In this document: one piece after another, positions 30,067-39,065 of the stretch
Numbering within the stretch: position 1 is the first letter of the stretch
Layout: each line of letters begins with the position of its first letter
Assembly: GCF_000440115.1 (NCBI RefSeq)
Contig: NZ_ALMY01000004.1
Location: forward strand, 1 to 64,000
Source: Streptococcus suis YS56
Lineage (GTDB): Bacteria; Bacillota; Bacilli; Lactobacillales; Streptococcaceae
Reading direction: 5' to 3'
DNA: 64,000 nt
Translations under genes and position numbers: made by a program
The notes under the pieces: generated by a model
Databases searched by the model: none
What the model saw: only the letters and a program-made list of their open reading frames with translations
Told to the model about the DNA's origin: nothing

Positions 30067-31857
30067 ATGACACATTTAGTAGATTTACGGAAGAAACCTT
30101 ACAACCTTGACGAAGAGGCTATTTCTTGGATTGAAGAAACCATTGCTCAGATGACCTTGGATGAAAAAATCGGTCATCTCTTTGTCAACATGGGGAGCCA
30201 GCGGACGGAAGAATATCTGACTGGAGTATTAAATGATTATAAGATTGCTGCTGTTCGTTACAATCCTGGACCTGCTGCAGATATTTGGGAGCAAAACTAT
30301 ATTTTGCAGACCAAGTCTAAGATTCCCCTTTTGATTGCAGCAAATACCGAATCTGGTGGGAATGGTGCTGTTACGGACGGAACGAAAATTGGGGATGAAA
30401 TCAAGATTGCTGCGACAGCTGATCCCCGCTATGCTTATGAAATGGGGAAAGTTGCAGGACTTGAAGCAGCTGCGGTAGGCTGCAATGCCTCCTTTGCACC
30501 GATTATGGACCTCAGCCGTAATTGGCGCAATCCAATCATTGCAAACCGAACTTGGGGAGCTAATGTAGACCAGGTCATTGAATTATCCAAAGAATACATG
30601 CGTGGCATTATGGAACATGGCATTGTGCCATTTGCTAAGCATTTCCCAGGCGATGGTATTGATGAACGTGATCATCATCTCTCTTTTGCTTCGAATCCCA
30701 TGATCAAGTCTGAATGGATGGAAACATTTGGACGGATTTACGGTGAGATGGCTGACGCAGGCCTTCCAGGTATTATGGCGGGGCACATTCATTTGCCAAA
30801 TGTTGAGAAAGAAATGCATCCAGAACGTGAATTGGATGACATGTTGCCAGCTTCGCTGAATAAAACCCTCTTGGATGAATTGCTTCGTGGAGAGTTAGGT
30901 TACAATGGAGCCATCGTCACGGATGCCAGTCACATGATTGGTATGACAGCCTCTATGCCGCGTCGTGAGCTATTGCCTACAGCTATTGAGGCAGGATGTG
31001 ATCTTTTCCTTTTCTTCAACGATCCAGAAGAAGATTTGCAATGGATGAAAGAAGGATTGGAAAATGGTCTGCTTTCTGAGGAACGTCTCCATGATGCCCT
31101 TCGTCGTACCTTGGGCTTGAAAGCCAAACTCGGTCTTCACTTGTTTGAAGGTCGTCGTCAGGAAATCATGTTGCCAAAAGAAGAAGCGCTGGCTTTGATT
31201 GGTAGAGATGAGGCAAAACAGCTTGCAAAAGAAGTGGCTGACAAGGCGATTACTTTGGTAAAAGCCAAGCAAGAAGGAATTTTCCCTGTCAATCCAGAAC
31301 GCTACAAACGGATTTTGTTGGTAGAAGTAGATGGCTATAAGGGTGGTTTTGGCGCCATGATCAATGCTGGCAAGAAGAGAGCAGCCGATACGCTGAAAGA
31401 ACTATTAGAAGCTCGAGGTCACCAAGTATCTATCTGGGAAAATACAGAAGCACGGATTGCTAAATTACCAGAAGAAGAAAGACCAGCAGCGATTGCAAAT
31501 GTCTATGCTTCTAAGCGTCCTATTGCCGAAATCACAGATAACTATGATTTGATTATCAATTTAGTCGATGTCAACTCAGGCGGGACAACTCAGCGGATTA
31601 TTTGGCCAGCTGCCAAGGGAACACCAGACCAGCCTTTCTATGTTCACGAAATTCCAACCATTGTTGTCTCTGTTCAGCACCCATTTGCACTTGCAGATAT
31701 GCCACAGGTTGCAACCTATATCAATGCCTATGATGGCTTGCCTGTCACTTTAGAAGCCTTGGTTGCCAAACTAGCAGGAGAGTCAGCATTCACAGGGGTA
31801 TCGCCTGTAGATGCCTACTGTGGTTTGGTAGATACACGTATTTGGCGAGGAAAATAA
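30067..31857 (+). CDS. Glycoside hydrolase family 3 enzyme, NagZ-type, copy 1
   Basis: This 596-residue protein has the GH3 (beta/alpha)8 barrel (about 15-360) and a C-terminal alpha/beta domain (about 380-590). KHFPGDG at 191-197 is followed by Asp202 and His204, aligning with the Asp-His acid/base dyad of NagZ-type beta-N-acetylglucosaminidases; nucleophile D286 lies in IVTDASHMIGM. The usual second His of KHFPGHG is Asp here. There is no signal peptide, so it acts on imported sugars. Its tandem paralogue follows. A beta-N-acetylhexosaminidase or a related phosphorylase is most likely; a beta-glucosidase is less likely because of the dyad. Confidence 0.8.
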   Translation: MTHLVDLRKKPYNLDEEAISWIEETIAQMTLDEKIGHLFVNMGSQRTEEYLTGVLNDYKIAAVRYNPGPAADIWEQNYILQTKSKIPLLIAANTESGGNGAVTDGTKIGDEIKIAATADPRYAYEMGKVAGLEAAAVGCNASFAPIMDLSRNWRNPIIANRTWGANVDQVIELSKEYMRGIMEHGIVPFAKHFPGDGIDERDHHLSFASNPMIKSEWMETFGRIYGEMADAGLPGIMAGHIHLPNVEKEMHPERELDDMLPASLNKTLLDELLRGELGYNGAIVTDASHMIGMTASMPRRELLPTAIEAGCDLFLFFNDPEEDLQWMKEGLENGLLSEERLHDALRRTLGLKAKLGLHLFEGRRQEIMLPKEEALALIGRDEAKQLAKEVADKAITLVKAKQEGIFPVNPERYKRILLVEVDGYKGGFGAMINAGKKRAADTLKELLEARGHQVSIWENTEARIAKLPEEERPAAIANVYASKRPIAEITDNYDLIINLVDVNSGGTTQRIIWPAAKGTPDQPFYVHEIPTIVVSVQHPFALADMPQVATYINAYDGLPVTLEALVAKLAGESAFTGVSPVDAYCGLVDTRIWRGK

Positions 31858-31867
31858 GGAGGAAATA

Positions 31868-33592
31868 ATGCCTAGATTGGTTGATTTGCGGAAGAAACCC
31901 TTTTGTTTGGATGAAGAGCAAATTGCTTGGGTGGAAAATACCTTGGCTCATCTGACTGATGAAGAAAAAATCGGTCAATTGTTTGTTAATCTATTCTTCT
32001 TCGGAGGAGATGCTTTTAGCGGAAATAATCTGAGTAATCAGGAATTGATGAATCGATACCACATAGGTGGCGCCCGCTATATGAATGGCAGTCCAGAACA
32101 GGTACAAGAACTGATTAACGAGTTGCAAAGCTATTCAAAAGTACCTCTCTTGGTTGCAGCGAACTGTGACTCAGGTGGAGATGGAGCTGTAAAAGGAGGG
32201 ACCTATATTTCTTCAGGTGCTCAATCGGAAGCCAGTCGGGATCCTCGTATTCCCTACTTAGCAGGTCTCGTATCTGCGCGCGAGGAGACTGCATTAGGTG
32301 TAAATGTCAACTTTGACCCTTGCGTGGACATTGTTCAGAACTGGCGCAATACTATCGTCAATACCAGAGCCTACGGCACAAATGCGGATGATGTGATTGC
32401 CTATACCAGTGCCTATTTAGAAGGATTGACTGCTGAAAGAGATGTGATTCAATGTATCAAGCATTTTCCAGGAGATGGTACAGAAGAACGTGATCAGCAC
32501 CTAGTCCTCGGTGTCAATGAGCTCTCTCCAGAGGAATGGGACAAGAGTTTTGGTCGTGTCTATCGTCATCATATTGAAGCTGGTGTTGAGATGATTATGG
32601 CGGGGCATATAGCCTTGCCATACTACCAACAAACATTGAACCCAAGTTTGAAGGATGAAGACATTTTACCTGCAACACTGGCTCCTGAGTTGATTCAAGA
32701 TTTATTGAAAGAAAAACTGGGATTCAATGGCTTGGTCATAACAGATGCCAGCCACATGTTGGGGATGACAGCAGCGATGCGCCGTGAAGACTACGTACCA
32801 GCAGCCATTGCTGCAGGTTGCGATATGTTCTTATTCTTCAATAACTTAGAAGAAGATTTTGAATTTATGCTCAATGGCTACCGCAAGGGAGTGATTACTG
32901 AGGAAAGACTTCATGATGCTCTCCGTCGCATTTTAGGTCTGAAAGCCAAACTAAATCTGCATATCAAGCAAGCGGAAGGCACCCTACTAAAATCAGCTGA
33001 TGAATTGGCTATTATTGGCTGTGAAGAACACTTGGCTTGGCAACGTGAAGCAGCAGACAAAGCGATTACGCTGTTGAAAGATACACAGAAAAATCTTCCA
33101 ATCAGTCCAGAAACCCATCGCAGAATCCGTTTGTATTACCTAGAAGGCGAAAAAGAAGGGATTATGGCGGCAAGTACAGAAGTGGTTGATAACCTTAAAG
33201 CTGCCCTAGAGGCGCGTGGTTATGAAGTGACCGTCAATGATGGTACGACTCGAATCAAAGGAAAAACGTTGCAATACCGAGAAGAAGTTGATTTAGCCTT
33301 GACTGTTGCCAATGTCATTGGATATGGGGCGCAGAATAATTACCGCATCCAGTGGAAAACAGCCATGTCCAATGAAGTTCCTTGGTATGTACATGAAGTT
33401 CCAACCATTTTCGTTTCACTAAACTATACAACTCACCTTCACGATGTTACCATGGTCAAAACTGCTATCAATGCCTACCATCATAATAAAAACACGATTG
33501 AATCCCTCCTTGATAAATTAGAAGGGAAAGATGCATTCTATGGTATGCCAAATGAAAATGTTTGGGCCAATAAATGGCAGGCAAAACTATAA
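31868..33592 (+). CDS. Glycoside hydrolase family 3 enzyme, NagZ-type, copy 2
   Basis: This 574-residue paralogue of the preceding gene shares the start LVDLRKKP, KHFPGDG (198-204) with Asp209/His211, nucleophile D293 in VITDASHMLGM, and HDALRRILGLKAKL. The first 130 residues, which line the entrance of the barrel, differ most: this copy has an insertion FFFGGDAFSGNNLSN. That points to different substrate preference, not simple dosage. SD AGGAGG; it is the last gene of the operon. No signal peptide. Confidence 0.8.
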   Translation: MPRLVDLRKKPFCLDEEQIAWVENTLAHLTDEEKIGQLFVNLFFFGGDAFSGNNLSNQELMNRYHIGGARYMNGSPEQVQELINELQSYSKVPLLVAANCDSGGDGAVKGGTYISSGAQSEASRDPRIPYLAGLVSAREETALGVNVNFDPCVDIVQNWRNTIVNTRAYGTNADDVIAYTSAYLEGLTAERDVIQCIKHFPGDGTEERDQHLVLGVNELSPEEWDKSFGRVYRHHIEAGVEMIMAGHIALPYYQQTLNPSLKDEDILPATLAPELIQDLLKEKLGFNGLVITDASHMLGMTAAMRREDYVPAAIAAGCDMFLFFNNLEEDFEFMLNGYRKGVITEERLHDALRRILGLKAKLNLHIKQAEGTLLKSADELAIIGCEEHLAWQREAADKAITLLKDTQKNLPISPETHRRIRLYYLEGEKEGIMAASTEVVDNLKAALEARGYEVTVNDGTTRIKGKTLQYREEVDLALTVANVIGYGAQNNYRIQWKTAMSNEVPWYVHEVPTIFVSLNYTTHLHDVTMVKTAINAYHHNKNTIESLLDKLEGKDAFYGMPNENVWANKWQAKL

Positions 33593-33628
33593 GAACCTGT
33601 ATCAACAGTTCAGCACTTCCATCTGAAG

Positions 33629-33672
33629 CTAGTTTTTTTCAAAATACAGTCAGAATTCCTTCAAAAAACTAG
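33629..33672. repeat. AT-rich inverted repeat behind the GH3 genes
   Basis: CTAGTTTTTT (33629-33638) and AAAAAACTAG (33663-33672) are perfectly complementary across 24 bases. It could be the first of two terminators or the remains of a small mobile repeat. Confidence 0.4.
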
Positions 33673-33718
33673 TTCTTATTTAAAATACTTCGCTTGTAAG
33701 TACATGTTCTAAATGTAA

Positions 33719-33749
33719 ACTCCTTTCTATCCTAGATAGGGGGAGTTTT
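33719..33749 (+). terminator. Terminator before the phe operon
   Basis: ACTCC-TTT-CTATC pairs with GATAG-GG-GGAGT across CTA, followed by TTTT. It probably ends the glucuronate operon 2 transcript. The stretch 33593-34004 has no gene: it holds this terminator, the upstream inverted repeat, the pheS promoter and its T-box leader. Confidence 0.65.
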
Positions 33750-33762
33750 CTAGGAAGATTTC

Positions 33763-33791
33763 TTGCCAAACTTTCTTGTTTTTGATAGAAT
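33763..33791 (+). promoter_or_regulatory. Promoter of the phe operon
   Basis: TTGCCA (33763-33768), exact 17-base spacer, TAGAAT (33786-33791). Transcription would start about 33798, just before T-box stem I. Confidence 0.75.
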
Positions 33792-33797
33792 ATTCTT

Positions 33798-33993
33798 AAT
33801 TGAATAGAAGTCTGTGAGACTAGTACACCTATGGAAACTGCCCAGGGAGTTGAGCCGTGACTGTAAGCTCAATCAGTGAAAGTTGGTCGAATTCACTCAC
33901 GCAAAGACTTAGAACTAAGGTCTGCTTAGCAGATGAAAACGGATGGTACCGCGTGACAACGCTCCGATACGAGTGGTGTCATGCGTTTTTTTA
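33798..33993 (+). promoter_or_regulatory. T-box leader (phenylalanine) of pheS
   Basis: A T-box riboswitch reads the charging state of a tRNA to decide between termination and readthrough. Visible parts are the AGTA loop region at about 33819, the conserved TGGTACCGCG T-box core at 33944-33953, and an overlapping terminator (CGCGTGACAAC with GGTGTCATGCG, then seven T). A TTC triplet at 33892-33894 at the 3' side of stem I fits a Phe specifier, and the downstream genes encode PheRS. Confidence 0.9.
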
Positions 33994-34004
33994 TTGGAGG
34001 AATT

Positions 34005-35048
34005 ATGTCAAACATTGAACAACAGTTGGCTGAATTAAGCCAAACTACACTTGAAAAGTTAAAAGAAATCCAGCACCAAGGAGAAAAAGAACTACAAGAC
34101 CTGCGTGTTGCGGTTTTGGGTAAAAAAGGGTCCTTGACTGACTTGTTGAAAGGCTTGAAAGACCTATCTAACGACATGAAACCAATCGTTGGTAAGCAGG
34201 TCAATGAAGTACGTGATGTGCTGACAGCTGCCTTTGAAGAAACCGCTCAGAAGGTTGCAGCCGCAAAAATTCAACAGCAATTAGCGTCAGAAACCATTGA
34301 TGTGACCTTGCCAGGTCGTCAGGTTAAGGTCGGAAAACGCCATGTCTTGACCCAGACTTCTGAAGAAATCGAAGATATTTTCTTGGGCATGGGCTTCCAA
34401 ATCGTTGACGGATTTGAAGTGGAAAAAGATTACTATAATTTTGAGCGCATGAATTTGCCAAAAGATCACCCAGCACGTGATATGCAGGATACTTTCTACA
34501 TCACAGAAGAAATTCTTATGCGTACCCATACGTCGCCTGTTCAGGCACGGACTATGGACCAGCATGATTTCTCGACAGGCGCCTTGAAGATGATTTCGCC
34601 TGGACGTGTTTTCCGTCGTGATACGGACGATGCGACCCACAGCCACCAGTTCCACCAGATTGAAGGCTTGGTTGTCGGTGAAAATGTATCCATGGGAGAC
34701 CTCAAGGGAACTTTGGAGATGATCATCAAGAAAATGTTTGGTGAAGAGCGTCAAATTCGTCTCCGTCCATCATATTTCCCATTCACTGAGCCTTCTGTTG
34801 AGGTGGATGTTTCCTGCTTCAAGTGCGGTGGTGACGGCTGTAACGTATGTAAGAAAACAGGCTGGATTGAAATCCTCGGTGCCGGCATGGTCCACCCACA
34901 AGTGTTAGAAATGAGTGGTATTGACTCAACCAAGTACTCTGGCTTTGCCTTTGGTCTTGGTCAGGAACGGATTGCCATGCTCCGTTATGGAATCAACGAT
35001 ATTCGTGGATTCTATCAGGGCGATGTACGATTCTCGGAGCAATTTTAA
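34005..35048 (+). CDS. pheS: Phenylalanyl-tRNA synthetase alpha chain
   Basis: PheS is the catalytic subunit of the (alpha beta)2 enzyme that charges tRNA-Phe. The 347-residue protein has an N-terminal coiled coil (about 1-85), class II motif 2 around [21 protein letters not shown], the Cys cluster [17 protein letters not shown], and motif 3 [14 protein letters not shown]. The ATG at 34005 follows GGAGGAATT; an earlier in-frame ATG lies within the T-box terminator. Confidence 0.96.
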   Translation: MSNIEQQLAELSQTTLEKLKEIQHQGEKELQDLRVAVLGKKGSLTDLLKGLKDLSNDMKPIVGKQVNEVRDVLTAAFEETAQKVAAAKIQQQLASETIDVTLPGRQVKVGKRHVLTQTSEEIEDIFLGMGFQIVDGFEVEKDYYNFERMNLPKDHPARDMQDTFYITEEILMRTHTSPVQARTMDQHDFSTGALKMISPGRVFRRDTDDATHSHQFHQIEGLVVGENVSMGDLKGTLEMIIKKMFGEERQIRLRPSYFPFTEPSVEVDVSCFKCGGDGCNVCKKTGWIEILGAGMVHPQVLEMSGIDSTKYSGFAFGLGQERIAMLRYGINDIRGFYQGDVRFSEQF

Positions 35049-35056
35049 CGTAGCAC

Positions 35057-35090
35057 TACTTAAGGCTGACATAGTCAGCTCTTAAGTAGA
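35057..35090. repeat. Hairpin directly after pheS
   Basis: CTACTTAAG-G-CTGAC pairs with GTCAG-CT-CTTAAGTAG across ATA. There is no T-run, so it is not a standard terminator. It begins nine bases after the pheS stop and opens the palindrome array. Confidence 0.6.
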
Positions 35091-35092
35091 CG

Positions 35093-35591
35093 GGAATCGC
35101 TATTCTGCGACTTCCCTAGCTACCTTACTAGGATTTCAAGCAAAAAATATCGTTTTGCTTGAAATCCGTCGTAATCCGATAAAATTAGTTGATTGTTGTT
35201 TGAGAGAAACGGTAGCTGCTATAGCGGTCTTCCTACTCACCTCACTAGGTTTAGAGTTGAAAAAGTATCGTTTTCAACTCTAAACCGTCGGACTCTGATA
35301 CTCATAAATGGTGCTGAAGCACCTATTTATGAGACGACAGTCGCTATGGCGAACTGTCTAATCGTCTCACTAGGTTTCTGGTTGAAAAAGTATCGTTTTC
35401 AACCAGAAACCGTCGGACTCCGATACTCATAAATGGTGCTAAAGCACCTATTTATGAGACGGCAGTCGCTATGGCGAACTGCCTAATCGTCTCACTAGCT
35501 CTAAGGTTGAAAAAATGTCGTTTTCAACCTTAGAGCGTCGTAACCACGGACGAGTAAGTGAAGGTGGGAATCGCTATTCTGCGACTTTCCA
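35093..35591. repeat. Array of palindromes with covarying stems inside the phe operon
   Basis: About 500 bases without a gene hold 4.5 units of 105-125 bp. Module A, a hairpin around TCGCTAT, occurs at about 35093, 35210, 35337, 35462 and 35567. Module B is a perfect 15-16-bp hairpin with a 7-base loop: arms at 35132-35146/35154-35168, 35249-35264/35272-35287, 35374-35389/35397-35412 and 35499-35514/35522-35537. The loops are AATATCG, AGTATCG (twice) and AATGTCG. The stems differ between copies but each stays fully paired. Module C, a CTCATAAAT/ATTTATGAG hairpin, occurs at 35302-35334 and 35427-35459. B is flanked by ACTA on the left and CGTCG on the right. Confidence 0.85.
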
Positions 35592-35619
35592 GGCATATAT
35601 AGAAAAGGGAGGTGCCAAA

Positions 35620-36141
35620 GTGCAGATTGACCCAATACAATTAGAAGAAGTTTCTATTCTACAAGATCTGGCTAAACAGACTTTTGCCGAAACCTTTGCT
35701 CACGATAATGATCCAAATGAACTGGAGGCATTCTTCGAGGAGGCTTATTCGCTGGAAGTCTTGACTAGGGAGTTATCGGATCCCAACTGCCAGCACTATT
35801 TTCTAAGAGTTGATTATCAGATAGCTGGTTATCTCAAGCTCAACCAGGGTCCTGCCCAGACGGAGCAGGAGCTGGAAAACGCCTTTGAAATCCAGCGTAT
35901 CTATCTCTTGCAAGCTTTTCAGGGCCACGGTCTTGGGAAGGTCTTGTTTGATTTTGCTTTGGAAAAAGCAGAGCAGTCAAGCTGTGATTGGGTCTGGCTG
36001 GGAGTTTGGGAACATAATTACAAGGCTCAGAAATTCTATTCTAAATATGGATTTGAAAAATTTGGCCAGCATGAATTTGCGGTCGGTGATAAGATAGATG
36101 TGGATTGGCTACTAAAACGGCCTTTGCACCAGAAAGGATAA
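35620..36141 (+). CDS. GNAT-family N-acetyltransferase
   Basis: This 173-residue protein has the GNAT fold: the acetyl-CoA loop appears as [18 protein letters not shown], after the strand IQRIYLLQ, and a C-terminal [20 protein letters not shown] typical of the family. The acceptor is unknown. Between pheS and pheT this gene is conserved in streptococci. The start is GTG at 35620, seven bases after GGGAGG; the longer frame from 35515 would begin inside the last palindrome of the array and is rejected. The stop is one base before the pheT ATG. Confidence 0.85.
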   Translation: MQIDPIQLEEVSILQDLAKQTFAETFAHDNDPNELEAFFEEAYSLEVLTRELSDPNCQHYFLRVDYQIAGYLKLNQGPAQTEQELENAFEIQRIYLLQAFQGHGLGKVLFDFALEKAEQSSCDWVWLGVWEHNYKAQKFYSKYGFEKFGQHEFAVGDKIDVDWLLKRPLHQKG

Positions 36142-36142
36142 T

Positions 36143-38542
36143 ATGTTAGTAAGTTACAAATGGTTAAAAGAACTCGTTGACTTTGATGCGACAAGCCATG
36201 ACTTGTCTGAAAAAATGTCAACAACAGGGATTGAGGTAGAAGGGGTTGAGCAAAAGAGTGCTGGTCTTTCTAAGTTGGTTGTGGGTCAGGTTGTGTCTGC
36301 TGAGCCAATTCCTGATACCCACCTCAACATCTGCCAGGTCAATGTCGGTGAGGAAGTTACGCAAATCGTTTGCGGTGCTCCAAATGTCAAGCCAGGCATC
36401 AAGGTGATCGTCGCTCTGCCAGGAGCTCGTATCGCTGGAAACTACAAGATTAAGAAAGGCAAAATCCGCGGCGTTGAGTCCTTGGGGATGCTCTGCTCAT
36501 TGAGCGAAATCGGCGTGTCCGACTCTGTGGTGCCAAAAGTATATGCGGATGGAATCTACCACCTGCCTGAAGATGCAGTCGTGGGTGAGCCAGTCTTTTC
36601 ATATCTGGACCTCGACGACGAGATTATCGAGCTGTCTATCACGCCAAACCGTGCCGACGCCCTCTCTATGCGTGGTGTGGCTCACGAAGTGGCTGCTATC
36701 TATGACAGCAAGGTCAACTTCAAGCCTGTGACCTTGGAGGAAAGCGACAAGAAGGCCAGCGATGTGATTGAAGTGGCCATTGAGTCAGACAAGGTGGCTG
36801 CCTACACAGCACGTGTCATTGAAAATGTGACTATCGCACCGAGCCCACAGTGGTTGCAAAACCTGCTCATGAACGCAGGTATCCGACCGCTCAACAACGT
36901 GGTGGACATCACAAACTACATCTTGCTCTACTTCGGTCAGCCAATGCACGCCTTTGACTTTGACAAGTTTGACGGCAAGAAAATCGTGGCTCGTCAGGCA
37001 AAAGAAGGTGAGAATTTGGTAACGCTTGACGGCGAAGAGCGTGACTTGATTACTGATGACATCGTCATTTCCGTTGCGGACAAGGCGGTTGCCCTCGGTG
37101 GTGTCATGGGTGGTGCCAACACAGAGATTGACAACAACTCTAAGACGGTTGTGCTGGAAGCTGCCCTCTTTGACGGCAAGTCTATCCGCAAGACCTCAGG
37201 TCGCCTCAACCTTCGCTCTGAGTCCTCTTCTCGCTTTGAAAAGGGCATCAATGTGGCGACCTTGAAGGAGGCCATGGACACAGCAGCTGCTATGATTGCA
37301 GAGCTGGCTGGCGGTCAGGTCTTGTCTGGTATCGTTTCTGAGGGTAGCGTGGACACTTCTGATGTCCCAGTCACAGCGACCATTGATTACGTTAACCGCT
37401 CGCTTGGTACCAACCTTGACTATGCCCAAATCGCAGACATTTTCCGTCGTTTAGGTATGGAAACAACTGGCGATGCAAGTCAGTTTACAGTAGCAGTACC
37501 GCGTCGTCGTTGGGACATTCGCATTCCAGCAGATTTGGTAGAGGAAATCGCTCGTATTTATGGCTATAATAATCTGCCGACCACTCTTCCCAAAGAGGAC
37601 GGAACAGCAGGTGAGTTAACCCTGACCCAGAACATCCGTCGCCAGGTGCGTAGCCTGGCAGAAGGTGCAGGACTGACAGAAATCATTTCCTACGCCTTGA
37701 CAACACCTGAAAAGGCTGTGGAGTTTGCGGCTCGTCCGACCACAGTGACTGAACTCATGTGGCCAATGACCGTTGACCGCTCTGCCCTTCGTCAGAACAT
37801 GGTGTCTGGTATGCTTGACACAGTTGCCTACAACGTGGCTCGTAAGAACAAGAACTTGTCCCTCTACGAAATCGGTAAAATCTTTGAACAGTCTGGCAAT
37901 CCAAAAGAAGACCTGCCACAAGAAATTAATAAATTTGCCCTTGTCTTGACTGGCTTGGTAGCTGAGAAAGACTTCCAGACACCAGCTGTGCCTGTTGATT
38001 TCTTCCATGCTAAAGGTATCTTGGAAGCAATCTTTGCTCACTACAAGTTGGCAGTTGACTTTGTGGCAACCAGTGAGATTGCTTCCCTGCACCCAGGTCG
38101 TACAGCTGAAATCCATTTGAATGGGGCGGTAATCGGCTTTGTCGGTCAGGTTCATCCTCAAACGGCTAAGGACTACGGTATTCCAGAAACCTATGTGGCT
38201 GAAATCAATCTGGATGCGATTGAAGAAGCCCTCCAGCCTGCTCAGCCATTTACCGAAATCTCCAAATTCCCAGCGGTCAGCCGTGATATTGCCCTGCTTT
38301 TGAGCAGCGATGTCAAACATCAGGATGTTCTGGATACGATTGCCGGTGCTGGCGTCAAACGCTTGACCAAGGTGACCCTCTTTGACGTCTATGCTGGCAG
38401 CAATATTGAGGCTGGTAAGAAGTCTATGGCTTACAACCTGACCTTCCAGAATCCTGCGGACAGCCTGACGGATGAAGAAGTGGCCAAGTACATGGAGAAA
38501 ATCAGTAAGTCGCTGGTGGAGCTTGGTGCTGAAATTCGTTAA
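36143..38542 (+). CDS. pheT: Phenylalanyl-tRNA synthetase beta chain
   Basis: The 799-residue beta subunit carries editing and tRNA recognition. Domains in order: EMAP/tRNA-binding fold (about 40-150, with [13 protein letters not shown]), B3/4 editing domain, B5, catalytic-like core, and C-terminal FDX-ACB domain (about 705-799, [12 protein letters not shown]). Full length. It is cotranscribed with pheS and the GNAT gene under the T-box, so a long structured array must be transcribed before it. Confidence 0.96.
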   Translation: MLVSYKWLKELVDFDATSHDLSEKMSTTGIEVEGVEQKSAGLSKLVVGQVVSAEPIPDTHLNICQVNVGEEVTQIVCGAPNVKPGIKVIVALPGARIAGNYKIKKGKIRGVESLGMLCSLSEIGVSDSVVPKVYADGIYHLPEDAVVGEPVFSYLDLDDEIIELSITPNRADALSMRGVAHEVAAIYDSKVNFKPVTLEESDKKASDVIEVAIESDKVAAYTARVIENVTIAPSPQWLQNLLMNAGIRPLNNVVDITNYILLYFGQPMHAFDFDKFDGKKIVARQAKEGENLVTLDGEERDLITDDIVISVADKAVALGGVMGGANTEIDNNSKTVVLEAALFDGKSIRKTSGRLNLRSESSSRFEKGINVATLKEAMDTAAAMIAELAGGQVLSGIVSEGSVDTSDVPVTATIDYVNRSLGTNLDYAQIADIFRRLGMETTGDASQFTVAVPRRRWDIRIPADLVEEIARIYGYNNLPTTLPKEDGTAGELTLTQNIRRQVRSLAEGAGLTEIISYALTTPEKAVEFAARPTTVTELMWPMTVDRSALRQNMVSGMLDTVAYNVARKNKNLSLYEIGKIFEQSGNPKEDLPQEINKFALVLTGLVAEKDFQTPAVPVDFFHAKGILEAIFAHYKLAVDFVATSEIASLHPGRTAEIHLNGAVIGFVGQVHPQTAKDYGIPETYVAEINLDAIEEALQPAQPFTEISKFPAVSRDIALLLSSDVKHQDVLDTIAGAGVKRLTKVTLFDVYAGSNIEAGKKSMAYNLTFQNPADSLTDEEVAKYMEKISKSLVELGAEIR

Positions 38543-38547
38543 TTTGT

Positions 38548-38575
38548 AAATCCTAGTCTGCGGGCTAGGATTTTT
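38548..38575 (+). terminator. Terminator after pheT
   Basis: AAATCCTAG pairs with CTAGGATTT across an eight-base loop, followed by TTTTT, only 12 bases before the next start codon. Confidence 0.8.
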
Positions 38576-38586
38576 GAGAGGATGAT

Positions 38587-38853
38587 ATGAGTACTCAAGA
38601 TATTCAAGAAAAATTTTTTCGAGATGGGAAGTTGCTTGTCATTCCGAAAAAGCTGAAAAGTAAGCAGGTCTTGTTTGCCTACTTACAAGAAGAATTAGCT
38701 AAGAAGGGCTCGACATTCACCGAAAAAGAGGTTAATGCCTTTCTAGCTGAGATTTATGATGACTATGCTATATTGAGACGCTACTTGGTAGACTACGGCT
38801 GCTTATCGCGTGACCAGTATGGTTTGGAATACAGAATAGAAGAAAAGAGATGA
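38587..38853 (+). CDS. DUF2087-family protein
   Basis: This 88-residue protein has the small DUF2087 fold: an N-terminal LLVIPKKLKSKQVLFAYL segment (often seen fused to or beside MerR- and ArsR-type regulators) and the C-terminal DDYAILRRYLVDYGCLSRDQYGLEYR. Function is not established; nucleic-acid contact is a guess from family context. The last codons and the terminator are duplicated exactly at 42868-42905. SD GAGAGGAT precedes the ATG. Confidence 0.75.
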   Translation: MSTQDIQEKFFRDGKLLVIPKKLKSKQVLFAYLQEELAKKGSTFTEKEVNAFLAEIYDDYAILRRYLVDYGCLSRDQYGLEYRIEEKR

Positions 38854-38870
38854 TTGCGGTCATCTCTTTT
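38833..38870 (+). repeat. 38-bp direct repeat, left copy
   Basis: The bases are identical to 42868-42905. The copy includes the last codons and stop of the DUF2087 gene plus its terminator hairpin. Confidence 0.95.
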
Positions 38871-38872
38871 AA
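38843..38872. terminator. Terminator of the DUF2087 gene
   Basis: AAAAGAGATGA pairs with TCATCTCTTTT around TTGCGG, overlapping the stop codon at 38851-38853. A-run and T-run make it bidirectional. Confidence 0.85.
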
Positions 38873-39065
38873 TTTAGAAAAATCCGAATATCAACCGCAA
38901 ATTATTTGACAAGTATATACATATATAGAATAATTGAACTGCAATTGTTTAATCTATCTTTTATTATATTATTTTTCGCTTTCTTGGATTTGGACATATT
39001 TCACATATTGTTAAAGAATTTAAAAAGTAAACAAAAATACTATAAAAATAATTAGGAGTACATTT

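Noticed and set aside
19820-33592. Classic streptococcal hyaluronan lyase/PTS locus
   Set aside because: No lyase, unsaturated glucuronyl hydrolase, PTS, KduI or KduD gene is present.
35193-35432. 79-codon reading frame within the palindrome array
   Set aside because: It only translates the repeats, lacks an RBS and has no protein-like composition.
35093-35591. CRISPR-like regular repeats
   Set aside because: Units are palindromes with related, not unique, spacers, unequal length and no cas genes.
35515-35619. N-terminal extension of the GNAT protein
   Set aside because: It begins inside the last array hairpin; the GTG at 35620 has a strong SD and fits family length.
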